64,000 nucleotides of DNA from Palsa-661 sp035535015 (GTDB lineage Bacteria; Actinomycetota; Acidimicrobiia; Acidimicrobiales; UBA8190): positions 1 to 64,000 of the forward strand of contig DATLQU010000016.1 in the NCBI GenBank assembly GCA_035535015.1, in the 5' to 3' direction. Position 1 is the stretch's first letter. Every line of letters begins with the position of its first letter. The notes beneath the pieces are model-generated. The model made no database searches, had not been told where the DNA came from, and was given only the letters and a program-made list of their open reading frames with translations. The position numbers and the translations under genes are program-made. Shown here piece after piece: positions 16,632-26,028 of the stretch.

Positions 16632-17588
16632 TCAGGGCGCGGCATGGCCCGTCCACGAGTGCCCGTCCCACCAACGCAGGCGAGCGGTGCGATAGGGGTC
16701 GTGATACCAACCGGGAGGTGGCAACGTCGGGCCGGGAGGAACCGGGACCGAACCCGGTGTGCTCGCCGGCGCAGTTGAGGTCACCGGGGCCGCTCTGGCT
16801 ACAAGGGGTGCCTCGGTCACCGTGACCGGGGGCGTGACCGGCGACGCCGGGGCGGCCGACCAGGCGGTGGGGGCGGCGGGGCCGGCGGGAACCGCGGCAG
16901 CCGCGGCAGGGCCGACCCCATCGGGATTGATGGTCGGCGTGGCCGCGGGGACAGCGGGGACCGACATCGGGTCGGGCGCTCCCGGGGCGGGTGCCCCGTG
17001 GGGTCGCACTCCGTCCAACTCCTCCAGTTGCCTGGTCAGGTCGTCGACGAGGCTCGCTTCCGCCTGGTGGAAACGGGCCAGACCGAGGGCCAGAGCGAAG
17101 CGGAACTCCTCGGCGTGGACGGCGTCGTAGCTGACTCCCGAGATCCTTTGGCGGTCCGAGACGGCGATGGCGGTCCACGGCGGGTGGACGTTGGAGAGGT
17201 AGCCGGTGACGTCCGCGTACTCCCAGATGCGGGTGTGGAGACCGCCGGCGAAGGCGATGCGTTTGTCGGTCACGGTGACCACGCCGGAGTCGATGGGGGC
17301 GGACTCTTCGTCGGTCGTCCGGCCGGTCACGAGAAATGTGAAACCACTGATGGCGCCGATGAAGTGCGCCGGGAGGTGCCGGGGTTCGATCAGTCGGCCC
17401 GATGCCAGGACGAGCAGGGCACGCTCTCCCTGGCGGAGTTGAAGCGGAAGCGTGGCGGCCTCGGCATTCGTCGCCCCGGCGAACGTCTGGGCCCGGGCCC
17501 GGAAGGACTGGATCCGCATCCTCTGGGCCTGCCATTCGGCCAGCTCGGTCGCTTCCCGGCGCGCCTTGGCCTTGTCTCCCAATCCCAC
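16632..17588 (-). CDS. DUF2510 protein with Pro/Ala-rich linker
   Basis: The roughly 318-residue product has an N-terminal basic helix, a central beta-rich domain ('GERALLVLASGRLIEPRHLPAHF', 'GVVTVTDKRIAFAGG', PH-like in look), and a long Ala/Pro/Val linker. It closes with a DUF2510 motif ('PPGWYHDPYRTARLRWWDG', then 'WT'). DUF2510 is common in actinobacterial envelope-related proteins and its role is unknown. GTG at 17588 has a GGAGAGGGAGG site upstream; a longer frame to 17738 lacks one. Confidence 0.75.
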   Translation of the reverse strand: MGLGDKAKARREATELAEWQAQRMRIQSFRARAQTFAGATNAEAATLPLQLRQGERALLVLASGRLIEPRHLPAHFIGAISGFTFLVTGRTTDEESAPIDSGVVTVTDKRIAFAGGLHTRIWEYADVTGYLSNVHPPWTAIAVSDRQRISGVSYDAVHAEEFRFALALGLARFHQAEASLVDDLTRQLEELDGVRPHGAPAPGAPDPMSVPAVPAATPTINPDGVGPAAAAAVPAGPAAPTAWSAAPASPVTPPVTVTEAPLVARAAPVTSTAPASTPGSVPVPPGPTLPPPGWYHDPYRTARLRWWDGHSWTGHAAP

Positions 17589-17695
17589 TTTTCCTCCCTC
17601 TCCGGCCCTCATCAGCCCTGCGTACGCTAGCCAAAGGCGACCACAGCCGGTCAGCGGCCGGGGGCGCCACGGGAATACCGCGGGTGGGGAAATCG

Positions 17696-17764
17696 TTGAC
17701 ATTACAAAGGTTATACAGTACAACTCTTGTAAGGACAAGGTTGCGATCGCAAGGATTTAGGAGG
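17696..17764 (+). promoter_or_regulatory. yceI-like promoter region with palindromes and strong ribosome site
   Basis: TTGACA (17696-17701) matches the -35 consensus and is followed by an AT-rich stretch where TACAAC, about 18 bases on, could act as -10. TTACAA and TTGTAA form an inverted pair across the likely -10, as an operator would. TTGCGATCGCAA (17741-17752) is a perfect 12-bp palindrome. AGGAGG lies just before the ATG at 17769. Together these suggest a strong, regulated promoter. Confidence 0.5.
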
Positions 17765-17768
17765 CATC

Positions 17769-18371
17769 ATGACTACAACCACCGCCACACCGGTAGCACT
17801 GACCAGGGACCACGAAGGCGCCGTCGTACCGGCGCCCGGTGTCTATGACATCGATGCCAAGCACTCGTCGGTCGAGTTCGTCGCTCGCCACCTGATGATC
17901 TCCAAGGTCCGTGGCCGTTTTGACGACGTCGTCGGGACCATCACCGTGGCCGAGGTGCCCGAGGAGTCGACCGTGGAGGTCTCCATCGGAGCCGACAGCG
18001 TGCGGACAGGCGAGGACCAGCGCGACGCCCACCTGCGCAGCGGGGATTTCTTCGACATCGAGAACCACCCCCGGTGGACGTTCAGCAGCACCGGCGTCAA
18101 GCGTGAGGGCGACACCTGGAAGGTCACAGGCGACCTTTCGATCCGTGGGGTCACCCGCCCGGTGGTGCTGGACGTCGAGTTCGATGGCGCCAACGTCACC
18201 CCGTGGGGCACGACGGCTCTCGGATTCTCGGCGACGACCGAGATCGACAGAGAGGAGTGGGGCGTGACCTACAACCAGGTCCTCGAGACCGGTGGGGTGA
18301 TGGTGAGCAAGAAGATCCGTATCGAGCTCCAGATCGAGGCCTCCGCCCGCCAGGAGAGCCCGGCCGTCTGA
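17769..18371 (+). CDS. YceI-family lipid-binding protein
   Basis: The 200-residue protein shows the YceI lipocalin-like beta-barrel: 'GVYDIDAKHSSVEFVARHLMISKVRGRFDDVVGTI' at about 24-58, 'DQRDAHLRSGDFFDIENHPRWTF' and 'DLSIRGVTRPVVLDVEF'. Family members bind polyisoprenoids or fatty-acid-like lipids. No signal peptide is visible, so it is probably cytoplasmic, unlike E. coli YceI. It is preceded by an AGGAGG site and a well-formed promoter region, so expression may be high and regulated. Confidence 0.9.
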   Translation: MTTTTATPVALTRDHEGAVVPAPGVYDIDAKHSSVEFVARHLMISKVRGRFDDVVGTITVAEVPEESTVEVSIGADSVRTGEDQRDAHLRSGDFFDIENHPRWTFSSTGVKREGDTWKVTGDLSIRGVTRPVVLDVEFDGANVTPWGTTALGFSATTEIDREEWGVTYNQVLETGGVMVSKKIRIELQIEASARQESPAV

Positions 18372-18565
18372 TCCGGCTCACCCCGGAGAGCTTCCCGCAA
18401 TCGCCCCGGCTCCGGCCGGGGCGATTTGCCGTTCGGACCCGGACTCCGAGCGCAGCGATCAGGACGAGACCCCCAGGACGACGCCCTCAGGAAGAAGGTC
18501 CAGAATGGGTCCTCCGCCCGCGAGTGAGACCGCCGGGAAACGAGACTGGACGGGGCGGAGGGACG

Positions 18566-19987
18566 ATGGCGAAGGGTCAGAGGGAGAACGAGAGGGCGTC
18601 GGGACGAGCGCGACGAGCGGACGTCCCGCGTTCCGGCCAGGCCGACTGGGAACCCGCCGCCGATCGTCCCGATCCCTTCGGCATCCTGGCCGGACAGAAC
18701 CGGGGACGGATCGCCGAGCTGGTGCCCGTGCGATGGGGCCGCATGCTCGAATCGCCCTTCGCCTTTCTGCGCGGCGCCGCGCTGGTGATGGCGCGCGACC
18801 TCGGGACGACGCCTGTCTCGGGTATCACCGTCCAGGCCTGCGGCGACGCCCACCTGGCCAACTTCGGCGTCTTCGCCTCCCCAGAACGGATCCTCCTCTT
18901 CGACGTCAACGACTTCGATGAGACTTTTCCGGGGCCGTTCGAATGGGATCTCAAGCGACTGGCTACCAGCGCCGTCGTGGCGGCGCGGGCGACGATCGGC
19001 GACGAGCACGGAGCGGAGGCGGCCCGGGCCGCCTCCCGTTCCTACCGCAGTCACATGCACCGGTACGCGTCGATGGGTGTCCTCGACGTCTGGTACGACC
19101 GGGTCGACGCCGACGCCGCCAGGCACACCATCGGCGCCGCGCCGGTTCCGTCGATCGAAACCATTCTGTCCCGGGCCCGCCGGCATACATCGCAGGCGGC
19201 GCTGCCCAAGTTGACCGAGCTGAGCGACGACGGGGGACGGCGGATCATCGATCACCCTCCACTCGTCACCCACGACATCGGTCCTCGGGACGTCCACGCC
19301 ATGGAGCCGCTGCTGCGGAGTTACCGGGCCTCGCTCGACGACGATCACCGTGTCCTGCTCGACCGCTTCACTGTCACCGACGTCGCCCGGAAGGTGGTCG
19401 GGGTGGGCAGCGTGGGGACCCGGTGTTTCATCGCCCTTCTGACCAGTGACGTCGGCGAACCGTTGTTCCTGCAAGTGAAAGAGGCGGGGATATCGGCGCT
19501 CGCCTGTCATGTGGGCACCGCGCCCGCCCACAGCAAGGCACCCATAAAAGCAACCGGAACCCCCGTCGGGTCCACAGCGAAGGCCTGCGTCGATGCCGTA
19601 CCTGGCCAGGGGCGCCAAGGGCGACGGGTGGTCGACGGTCAGCGGCTCATGCAGGCGGCCAGTGACATCTTCCTCGGCTCCGCCTCGTGGCGGGGCCGGG
19701 ACTATTACGTACGGCAGCTGCGCGACATGAAGGGCACGGTGAACGTGGCCGCCCTCGACCCCGGGAGTTTCGTCCGCTACCTCGAGCTCTGCGGATGGAC
19801 CCTGGCCCGGGCCCACGCCCGATCGGGCCCGGCCGCGGCGATCGACGGCTACGTCGGGCGCGGAGAGGGGTTCGATCGGGCGATCGCGCGCTTCGCCCTG
19901 GCCTATGCCGACCAGACCGAGCGCGACCACGCCCTGCTGGTGGCGGCGGTGAGGTCCGGGATCATCGAGGCGACACCCGGCGTCTGA
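18566..19987 (+). CDS. DUF2252 family protein (kinase-like fold)
   Basis: The 473-residue product carries DUF2252 hallmarks: 'RWGRMLESPFAFLRGAALVMA', 'VQACGDAHLANFGVFASPERILLFDVNDFDET' and 'PFEWDLKRLATS', resembling an aminoglycoside-phosphotransferase-like site with catalytic and metal-binding Asp. The C-terminus has 'LMQAASDIFLG' and 'RDYYVRQLRDMKG'. The substrate is unknown. Residues about 308-352 do not look like the family. After 'LFLQVKEAG' there is an extra Ala/Thr-rich stretch, and a neighbouring frame there reads 'RPASMPYLARGAK', nearer the usual text. A pair of compensating indels is possible. ATG at 18566 has a GGCGGAGGG site. Confidence 0.8.
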   Translation: MAKGQRENERASGRARRADVPRSGQADWEPAADRPDPFGILAGQNRGRIAELVPVRWGRMLESPFAFLRGAALVMARDLGTTPVSGITVQACGDAHLANFGVFASPERILLFDVNDFDETFPGPFEWDLKRLATSAVVAARATIGDEHGAEAARAASRSYRSHMHRYASMGVLDVWYDRVDADAARHTIGAAPVPSIETILSRARRHTSQAALPKLTELSDDGGRRIIDHPPLVTHDIGPRDVHAMEPLLRSYRASLDDDHRVLLDRFTVTDVARKVVGVGSVGTRCFIALLTSDVGEPLFLQVKEAGISALACHVGTAPAHSKAPIKATGTPVGSTAKACVDAVPGQGRQGRRVVDGQRLMQAASDIFLGSASWRGRDYYVRQLRDMKGTVNVAALDPGSFVRYLELCGWTLARAHARSGPAAAIDGYVGRGEGFDRAIARFALAYADQTERDHALLVAAVRSGIIEATPGV

Positions 19988-20027
19988 ACGCGCCAGGACA
20001 GACCGCGGGCGCCGGCGACCGTCCGGT

Positions 20028-20957
20028 TCAGAGGTCCGGCGTGGCCAGGGCGTCGACCTCGTGCAACTCGGCGTCGTCGAGGACCCAGTCGCCGGCGGTG
20101 GCATTGACTTCGACCTGGGCACGGCTGGTGGCGCCGGCGATGACCGAGGCCACGTCGTCATGGCCGAGGAGCCACGACACGGCCAACTCCAAGATGCTGT
20201 GGCCCGATTTCTCGGCGAACGCGGCCAGGCGTTGCACCATGACGAGCTTCTCATCGAGGGCGGCCAGGCGGTCGGCGGGCATGCCCGACAGGCGGGTGCC
20301 GGCCGGCGGCGGCTCGCCGCGCCGGTACTTGCCGGTGAGGAGTCCCGAGGCCAGGGGGAAAAAGGGGACAAAAGCGAGCCCTTGACGGTGGCACTCGGCC
20401 AGAACCTGGCGCTCGGGTTCGCGTTGTACGAGGCTGTACTCGTTCTGGACGGACACGAAAGCAGCGGCCCCGGCGGCTACCGCCGTCTGTGCCTCTCGGA
20501 GTTGGTCGGCGGAGAAGTTCGAGCAACCGATCTCGCGCACCTTGCCCGCCTTGACGCAGGCGTCGAGCGCTTCGAGGGTGTCGGCGATCGGGGTGTCGGC
20601 GTCGGGAGCGTGGAGGATGTAGAGGTCGATCCTGTCGGTGGCGAGCCGCCGGAGACTGTCCTCCAGGGCACGATGGACGTAGTCGGGCTTCGCCCCCCGG
20701 CGCTCGGCGTCGACCTGCATCCCGAACTTGGTGGCCAGGACGACCTCGTCCCGGCGTTTACCCAGGGCCTGGCCGAGGAACTCCTCGCTCTTGGTCCCGC
20801 CGTAGATGTCGGCCGTGTCGAAGAAGGTGATCCCGTTGTCGAGGGCGGCGAAGACGACGTCGGAACTCTTGTCCAGGTCGAGACGTCCTCCGAAGTTGTT
20901 GCACCCGAGACCGATCACCGAGACTTCGAGCGATCCGATCTTCCGCCTTCGCATCAT
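20028..20957 (-). CDS. Aldo/keto reductase
   Basis: The 309-residue (alpha/beta)8-barrel NADPH oxidoreductase keeps the catalytic tetrad: Asp and Tyr in 'FFDTADIYGG', Lys in 'VVLATKFGMQ' and His in 'DLYILHAPD'. The cofactor region is 'SVIAGATSRAQVEVN'. It belongs to the YajO/AKR11-13-like group. Its ATG (20955-20957) overlaps the stop of the upstream thioesterase as ATGATGA, so the two are translationally coupled. A carbonyl product of the acyl-CoA pathway is a possible substrate. Confidence 0.9.
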   Translation of the reverse strand: MMRRRKIGSLEVSVIGLGCNNFGGRLDLDKSSDVVFAALDNGITFFDTADIYGGTKSEEFLGQALGKRRDEVVLATKFGMQVDAERRGAKPDYVHRALEDSLRRLATDRIDLYILHAPDADTPIADTLEALDACVKAGKVREIGCSNFSADQLREAQTAVAAGAAAFVSVQNEYSLVQREPERQVLAECHRQGLAFVPFFPLASGLLTGKYRRGEPPPAGTRLSGMPADRLAALDEKLVMVQRLAAFAEKSGHSILELAVSWLLGHDDVASVIAGATSRAQVEVNATAGDWVLDDAELHEVDALATPDL

Positions 20958-21850
20958 GTCCTCCCCGACAGGTTCGGCGTCGCTGATGTGGTCGGCGCTC
21001 CCGACGGAACTGGTCCCGGCGACGGGGCCACCTCCGGTCGTATGAACGTCGTGTTCTCGGTCCACAGCCGGACGCTGATCGATTGGCTGGCCGTGGCGAG
21101 CAGGGTCCCGTCTTCGGCCCAGAGATGGGCCAGACCGTGGCCGAATCCGTTGGCCAGCGCGTGTATGTGGATGTCGCACAGCACCCAGGTGGTGGGCACG
21201 AGCCGGACGACGCGCAGAGTGTTGTCCAGGCTACGACCCATGGTGCGGGCCCCGAGGGGTTGGGATACGCCCCCGGAGACGTAGTCGCCGATGACGGCCA
21301 GAGTGGCGGCCGAAGGCTCGAGGTGCCCCGGGACCCGAGCCCAGAAGGCGGAATCGGCGCTGCCCGGGCTGCCGTCGAGTTCGCTGAAGAGCCGTCCCCG
21401 GGCCACACGGTGCTCGACGCGGTCGAGGACGGTGTCGGCGAACATGGCCGGGAACTCCTGGAGGGGACACTCATGGGGCGGCGGGACCACGGGTGGCTCC
21501 ACCCAGGTGCCCGAGACCTCGAGGTCGTGGCGGCCGAGGGCGGCGTTGACGGTGAGGACTTCACGGTCGCCCAGGCGGCCGATGGCGCGGGCCTGCGTGG
21601 TGCCGCCACCCACGGCGGCCAGGACGACTTCCCAATCGAGCACGCTGCCCGTCGGCGCATAGGTGAGGTACTGGGCCGTGGCCCAGACGGTCGGCCTTCC
21701 CGAGGCACTCTCCATGGCCACGATGCCGGCGGCCAGCCCGCAACCGCCATAGAGGAAGTGCCCGGGCGTGCAGACGGCCGGGGTGACGGGGAGGCGCCAG
21801 CGCAACGGGTCATCGGTCGGTTCGAGCCCGAGAAAGTGACGTGCATCCAC
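20954..21850 (-). CDS. Acyl-CoA thioesterase family protein (double hot dog)
   Basis: The 298-residue product resembles TesB-like acyl-CoA thioesterases: a first hot-dog segment with 'TPGHFLYGGCGLAAGIVAME' and 'LTYAPTGSVLDWEV', and a second ending 'CDIHIHALANGFGHGLAHLWAEDGTLLATASQ'. Such enzymes hydrolyse acyl-CoA to free acid and CoA. It is the first gene of a two-gene unit with the aldo/keto reductase and sits beside an acyl-CoA ligase gene. The Ser/Pro-rich C-terminus is unconserved. Confidence 0.75.
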   Translation of the reverse strand: MDARHFLGLEPTDDPLRWRLPVTPAVCTPGHFLYGGCGLAAGIVAMESASGRPTVWATAQYLTYAPTGSVLDWEVVLAAVGGGTTQARAIGRLGDREVLTVNAALGRHDLEVSGTWVEPPVVPPPHECPLQEFPAMFADTVLDRVEHRVARGRLFSELDGSPGSADSAFWARVPGHLEPSAATLAVIGDYVSGGVSQPLGARTMGRSLDNTLRVVRLVPTTWVLCDIHIHALANGFGHGLAHLWAEDGTLLATASQSISVRLWTENTTFIRPEVAPSPGPVPSGAPTTSATPNLSGRT

Positions 21851-21930
21851 GGACGAGCACCCTACCGGGGTCCGTCGCCACCCGATCGAGGCCGCCCCGT
21901 CCCTCCCGCCCTCGCCCGGCGCCCGTCGAT

Positions 21931-21966
21931 CGGCTCGTCCCCCGGCTCGTCCGTCGGCTCGTCCCC
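21931..21966. repeat. Three 12-bp tandem copies of CGGCTCGTCC(N2)
   Basis: CGGCTCGTCC recurs at 21931, 21943 and 21955, a strict 12-bp period, in the 200-bp gap between the thioesterase and the acyl-CoA ligase. The period would suit four-residue coding repeats, but no gene covers it. Confidence 0.6.
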
Positions 21967-22054
21967 ACAGCTCGCCCAGCGCCCGATGGTCGGACCGCCC
22001 AGGGCCGCTGCTGTCATCCAGGGGTGTCGCCCCCGGCCGCGGTCGGGGAAGCCG

Positions 22055-23602
22055 TCAGTTGACGGAGCGCTGGCGTCCCTCCCAGTAGGGCTGGCGGAGC
22101 TTGTACTTCTGGAGCTTGCCGGTCGCCGTACGGACGAGGGCGTCGCGCAACTCGACCGAGCGGGGTGCCTTGAAATGGGCCATGTGGGCGCGGCAGTGCT
22201 CGATGAGCTCGTCCTCGGTGACGGTGGCCCCGGGGCGCGCGACGACGAGGGCCTTCACGGTCTCACCCCACTTCTCGTCGGGGACACCGATGACGGCCAC
22301 CTCGGCGACGTCGGGGTGCTGGTAGAGACAGTCCTCGACCTCGATGGACGAGACGTTCTCGCCCCCGGTGATGATGACGTCCTTCTTGCGGTCCGAGATG
22401 ACGGTGTAGGGGCCGTCGAGGTAGCCGCCGTCGCCGGTGTGGAACCATCCCCCGTCGAGAGCCGAGGCGGACTCGTCGGGTTGCTGCCAGTAGCCGGCGA
22501 AGACATGGTTGGAGCGGGCCAGGACCTCACCTTCCTCGTCGATCCGCATCCGGACCCCCACGGCCGGAACCCCGGCACGCGACAGCCGGACGGAGCGTTC
22601 GGCCGGGTCGAGGCCATCCCACTCGTAGGGGGCGCGGTTGACGGTCAGAAGCGGCGCCGTCTCGGTGAGGCCGTAGATCTGGATGAACTCCCAGCCCAGC
22701 TCCGTCTCGATCCTTTCGATGGTCTTGGAGGGGGGAGGGGCACCGGCCACCACCATGCGGACGGTGCCGTGGCCGGGCACTTCTCGGCCGGCGGCCACCC
22801 GTTCGGCGCCGGCGGCGAGGATGGCGGCCACGACGGCCGGGGCGCCGCACAGGAGGGTGACGCCTTCGGACTCGATGCGGCGCAGGATCTCCTCGCCGTC
22901 GACCTTGCGGAGCACGACGTGGCGGCCGCCCATGGCGGTGACGGCGTAGGGCATGCCCCACCCGTTGCAGTGGAACATGGGCAGGGTGTGGAGCAGGACG
23001 TCGCCGTCGGTGACCGTGGTGTGCCAGCCGAAACTGCCGGCGTTCAGCCAGCACGTCCGGTGGGTGAGCTCCACTCCCTTGGGTCGGGCCGTGGTACCCG
23101 AGGTGTAGTTGATGGAACAGGCCGCCTCTTCGTTTCCGGTCCACGGCCGGGGCTGTCGCGCATCGGCGGCGGGAGTGAAGAGGCCGGCATCGTCGTGGCC
23201 GTCGAGAACGATGCGGATGGGCGCGCCGACACCGGCCAGCTGGTCGTCCATCTCGGGATCGACCAGGAGCACCTTCGCCCCCGAGTGCTCGACGATGTAG
23301 CCGACCTCGTCGGAGTTGAGCCGGAAGTTGATGGGGACGAGGACGCGACCGAAGCCGCTGACGCCGAAGAAGGAGATGAGGAAGCGTCCCGAATTGGGGC
23401 TGACCAGAGCGATCCGCTCGCCCGGTCCGACATCCATGGCGTCCAGGGCGGCCGCCATGCCCTGGGCCCGGGCGTGCATGTCGGCATAGGTGATCGAGCC
23501 CAGGGACCCGGCGACGTCGGGCTCGTCGACGATGGCCAACCGGTCCCCGTGGACGAAGGCGGCCCGTTCCAGAAAGTCGCCGATCGTGAGCGGCACGTGC
23601 AT
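22055..23602 (-). CDS. Acyl-CoA synthetase (ANL superfamily, FadD-like)
   Basis: The 515-residue adenylate-forming ligase has the P-loop 'NYTSGTTARPKGVELTH', A5 'QIYGLTETAPL', A7 'GGWFHTGDGGYLD', A8 'ISDRKKDVIITGGENVSSIEVE' and the A10 catalytic Lys in 'TATGKLQKYKLRQ'. It activates a carboxylic acid with ATP and transfers it to CoA. The close match to medium/long-chain fatty-acid ligases suggests an aliphatic substrate. It is transcribed toward the thioesterase and reductase genes with a 200-bp gap. Confidence 0.9.
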   Translation of the reverse strand: MHVPLTIGDFLERAAFVHGDRLAIVDEPDVAGSLGSITYADMHARAQGMAAALDAMDVGPGERIALVSPNSGRFLISFFGVSGFGRVLVPINFRLNSDEVGYIVEHSGAKVLLVDPEMDDQLAGVGAPIRIVLDGHDDAGLFTPAADARQPRPWTGNEEAACSINYTSGTTARPKGVELTHRTCWLNAGSFGWHTTVTDGDVLLHTLPMFHCNGWGMPYAVTAMGGRHVVLRKVDGEEILRRIESEGVTLLCGAPAVVAAILAAGAERVAAGREVPGHGTVRMVVAGAPPPSKTIERIETELGWEFIQIYGLTETAPLLTVNRAPYEWDGLDPAERSVRLSRAGVPAVGVRMRIDEEGEVLARSNHVFAGYWQQPDESASALDGGWFHTGDGGYLDGPYTVISDRKKDVIITGGENVSSIEVEDCLYQHPDVAEVAVIGVPDEKWGETVKALVVARPGATVTEDELIEHCRAHMAHFKAPRSVELRDALVRTATGKLQKYKLRQPYWEGRQRSVN

Positions 23603-23774
23603 CTGCTCCCCCTGTTCTCGTCCGTCCGTCGATCATCCCAGACCGACCGCGCAGCTGCGAGGTCCAGGCCTGATCAGAGCCCTGGCGCGGCCCCATCGGC
23701 GTCCCGGGGGGCGTGGCTGACCGGCTGGTAAGTTCGCCCCTTCGGACCGACCAGCAACAAGGTGGAGGTACGCC

Positions 23775-25190
23775 GTGGCGTCCATCGTTGTCACGGGAGC
23801 GGGGATGGCGGGGCTGACGACAGCCATGCTCCTGGCCGATGACGGCCACCAGGTTGTCGTCCTCGAACGTGATCCGGCCGTCCCACCGCCCCCCGCCGAG
23901 GCGTGGGGGACGTGGAAACGCCGGGGGGTCGTCCAGTTCCGGTTGGCGCACATCCTGCAACCACGGTTCCGCAAGGAGGCCGAAATGGCGCTGCCGCGGG
24001 TGATCACCGCCCTCGAGGCCGCCGGCGCCCTGCGGCTCAATTTCGTGATGGACGCCCCCACCGAGCTGACGGGGGGTACGCGTCCCGGGGACGGGGACTT
24101 CGAGGTGGTGACCGCCCGGCGGCCGGTGGTCGAATCGGTGATCGCCGCGTGTGCCGACGACACGCCGGGCGTGACGGTGCGCCGGGGGGTGGCCATCGCC
24201 GGGGTGACGACCGGATCGAAGGCTCGGGCCGGTGTCCCCCACGTGACCGGGATCCGGACCGAGGCCGGCGAGGAGATCGGGGCGGACCTGGTGGTCGACG
24301 CCGCCGGTCGCCGGTCCCCTCTGCCCGGGTGGTTGGAGGCGGCGGGAGGCCGGCGGCCCGACGAGGAGCTCGAGGACAGCGGGTTCATCTACTACGGGCG
24401 GCATTTCCGCTCGGCCGACGGATCGCTTCCCCCGATCATGGGTCCGCTGCTGCAGAACTACGGGAGCATCTCGGTGCTCACCTTGCCGGCTGACAACGGG
24501 ACGTGGGGGATCGTCATGGTGGGAAGCGCCGCCGACAGCGCCCTGCGGGGACTGCGCGACACCGACTCCTGGAACGCCGTGGTGCGGAGCCTGCCTTTCG
24601 CCGCCCATTGGTTGGACGGTGAACCGCTCGAGGATGGGATTCAGATGATGGCCAAGATCGAGGACCGGCATCGGGCCTTCATGATCGACGGGCAACCGGT
24701 GGCCACCGGTGTGGCGGCTGTGGCCGATGCTTGGGCCTGTACCAACCCGTCACTCGGACGCGGCATCTCCATGGGGTTTCTGCACTCCCTGGCCTTGCGC
24801 GACACGCTGCGTCAGACGCCGGGCGACGACCCGGTCGCCCTGATGGGCGCCTGGTCCGATGTGACGGAGGAGACGGTGGAGCCGTGGTACCGGGCGACGG
24901 TGGCCTTCGACCGTCACCGGCTGGCCGAGATCGACGCCGAGATCCGGGGGGAGCCCTACCGGCCCGGGGACCCCGTGTGGGATATCGGCCAGGGCCTGCG
25001 GTTCGCCGCCGGCCAGGACCCCGATTGCTTGCGGGCCTTTCTGAGCATCGTGGGCGTGCTGGAGTCGGCGGAGGAAGCGGTGGCCCGACCCGGGGTCCTC
25101 GAGAAGGTGGTGGCTCTCGGCGACGGGTGGCGCCACGCCGCGCGGTTCGGACCGAGCCGCAGGGAGCTGCTGGCCATGGTGTCGCCATGA
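23775..25190 (+). CDS. FAD-dependent oxidoreductase / monooxygenase-like
   Basis: The 471-residue flavoprotein has the N-terminal dinucleotide fold 'VVTGAGMAGLTTAMLLADDGHQVVVLERD' (GxGxxG, then acidic residue). It also has a PHBH-like 'ADLVVDAAGRRSPLPGWL' and the second FAD motif around 'ATGVAAVADAWACTNPSLGRGISMG'. This layout resembles geranylgeranyl reductase and class A hydroxylase relatives. The substrate is unknown. The GTG start has a GGTGGAGG site. An alpha/beta hydrolase follows after 25 bases, consistent with a hydroxylation-then-hydrolysis pair. Confidence 0.8.
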   Translation: MASIVVTGAGMAGLTTAMLLADDGHQVVVLERDPAVPPPPAEAWGTWKRRGVVQFRLAHILQPRFRKEAEMALPRVITALEAAGALRLNFVMDAPTELTGGTRPGDGDFEVVTARRPVVESVIAACADDTPGVTVRRGVAIAGVTTGSKARAGVPHVTGIRTEAGEEIGADLVVDAAGRRSPLPGWLEAAGGRRPDEELEDSGFIYYGRHFRSADGSLPPIMGPLLQNYGSISVLTLPADNGTWGIVMVGSAADSALRGLRDTDSWNAVVRSLPFAAHWLDGEPLEDGIQMMAKIEDRHRAFMIDGQPVATGVAAVADAWACTNPSLGRGISMGFLHSLALRDTLRQTPGDDPVALMGAWSDVTEETVEPWYRATVAFDRHRLAEIDAEIRGEPYRPGDPVWDIGQGLRFAAGQDPDCLRAFLSIVGVLESAEEAVARPGVLEKVVALGDGWRHAARFGPSRRELLAMVSP

Positions 25191-25215
25191 CCGCGCAAGA
25201 GCAATGGAGGCGACG

Positions 25216-26028
25216 ATGCGTGTCGAGGTGAACGGGGTCGGCATCGAGTATGAGGTGACGGGCGAGGGCCGACCGGTGGTGCTGCTGCACGGCTTTCCCG
25301 ACTCGGGCCGGTTGTGGCGGCACCAGGTCCCCGCCCTGGCCGATGCCGGCTTCCAGGTGATCGTGCCTGATCTCCGCGGGTACGGGGGTTCGGACCAGCC
25401 GAAGGAAGTCGAGGCCTACTCGTTTCCCTTCCTGGCCGGCGACGTGCTCGGTGTGCTCGATCAGCTGGGAGTGGAGAGGGCCCACGTGGTGGGGCACGAC
25501 TGGGGGGCGGCGCTGGCCTGGGTCATGGGTTCACTTGTCCCGGATCGGGTCGATCATCTGGCCGCGTTGTCCGTGGGCCATCCGCTGTCGTTCCGGGCCG
25601 TCGGTCGGGAGCAGCAGGAGAAGTCGTGGTACATGCTGCTGTTCCAATTCGAGCCGGTCGCCGAGCAGTGGCTGTCCAACGACGACTGGGCCAACTTCCG
25701 TTCGTGGGGCGACCACCCCGATGCCGACGCCGTGATCGCCGATCTCGAACGGACGGGCTCGCTCACTCCCGGGCTCAACTGGTATCGGGCCAACGTGCCG
25801 CCCGAGGCCCTGATCGGGCCGCCGCTCGAGTTGCCGGCGGTGGCGGCGCCGACCATGGGGGTGTGGGGGACGGGTGACTTCGCCCTGACCGAAGCCCAGA
25901 TGACGGGATCGTCCGCTTATGTGACCGGACCCTGGCGGTACGAGCGGGTGGACGGGGTGGCCCACTGGATGCAGCTCGAGAAGCCGGACGTGGTGAACAG
26001 GCTGCTGCTCGACTTCCTGCCCCGCTAG
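25216..26028 (+). CDS. Alpha/beta hydrolase, epoxide-hydrolase-like
   Basis: The roughly 270-residue product has the oxyanion motif 'LLHGFPDSGRLWR', the nucleophile elbow 'VVGHDWGAALAW' with Asp as nucleophile (as in epoxide hydrolases and haloalkane dehalogenases), and a catalytic His in 'DGVAHWMQLE'. A cap domain lies between. It would open epoxides or remove halides through an ester intermediate. ATG at 25216 has GGAGGCG upstream; an in-frame ATG at 25204 is poorer. It follows the flavoprotein gene, and an epoxide made by that enzyme is a reasonable but untested substrate. Confidence 0.85.
   Translation: MRVEVNGVGIEYEVTGEGRPVVLLHGFPDSGRLWRHQVPALADAGFQVIVPDLRGYGGSDQPKEVEAYSFPFLAGDVLGVLDQLGVERAHVVGHDWGAALAWVMGSLVPDRVDHLAALSVGHPLSFRAVGREQQEKSWYMLLFQFEPVAEQWLSNDDWANFRSWGDHPDADAVIADLERTGSLTPGLNWYRANVPPEALIGPPLELPAVAAPTMGVWGTGDFALTEAQMTGSSAYVTGPWRYERVDGVAHWMQLEKPDVVNRLLLDFLPR

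Noticed and set aside
18269..20371. 700-codon minus-strand open frame opposite DUF2252
   Set aside because: Low-complexity antisense reading; the plus strand carries the conserved DUF2252 motifs.
21083..23731. 882-codon plus-strand open frame opposite the thioesterase and acyl-CoA ligase
   Set aside because: No domain is recognisable; the opposite strand encodes proteins with complete ANL and thioesterase motifs.
22527..24695. 722-codon minus-strand open frame across the ligase and flavoprotein genes
   Set aside because: It crosses two genes in opposite orientations and has Arg/Pro/His-rich text without motifs.
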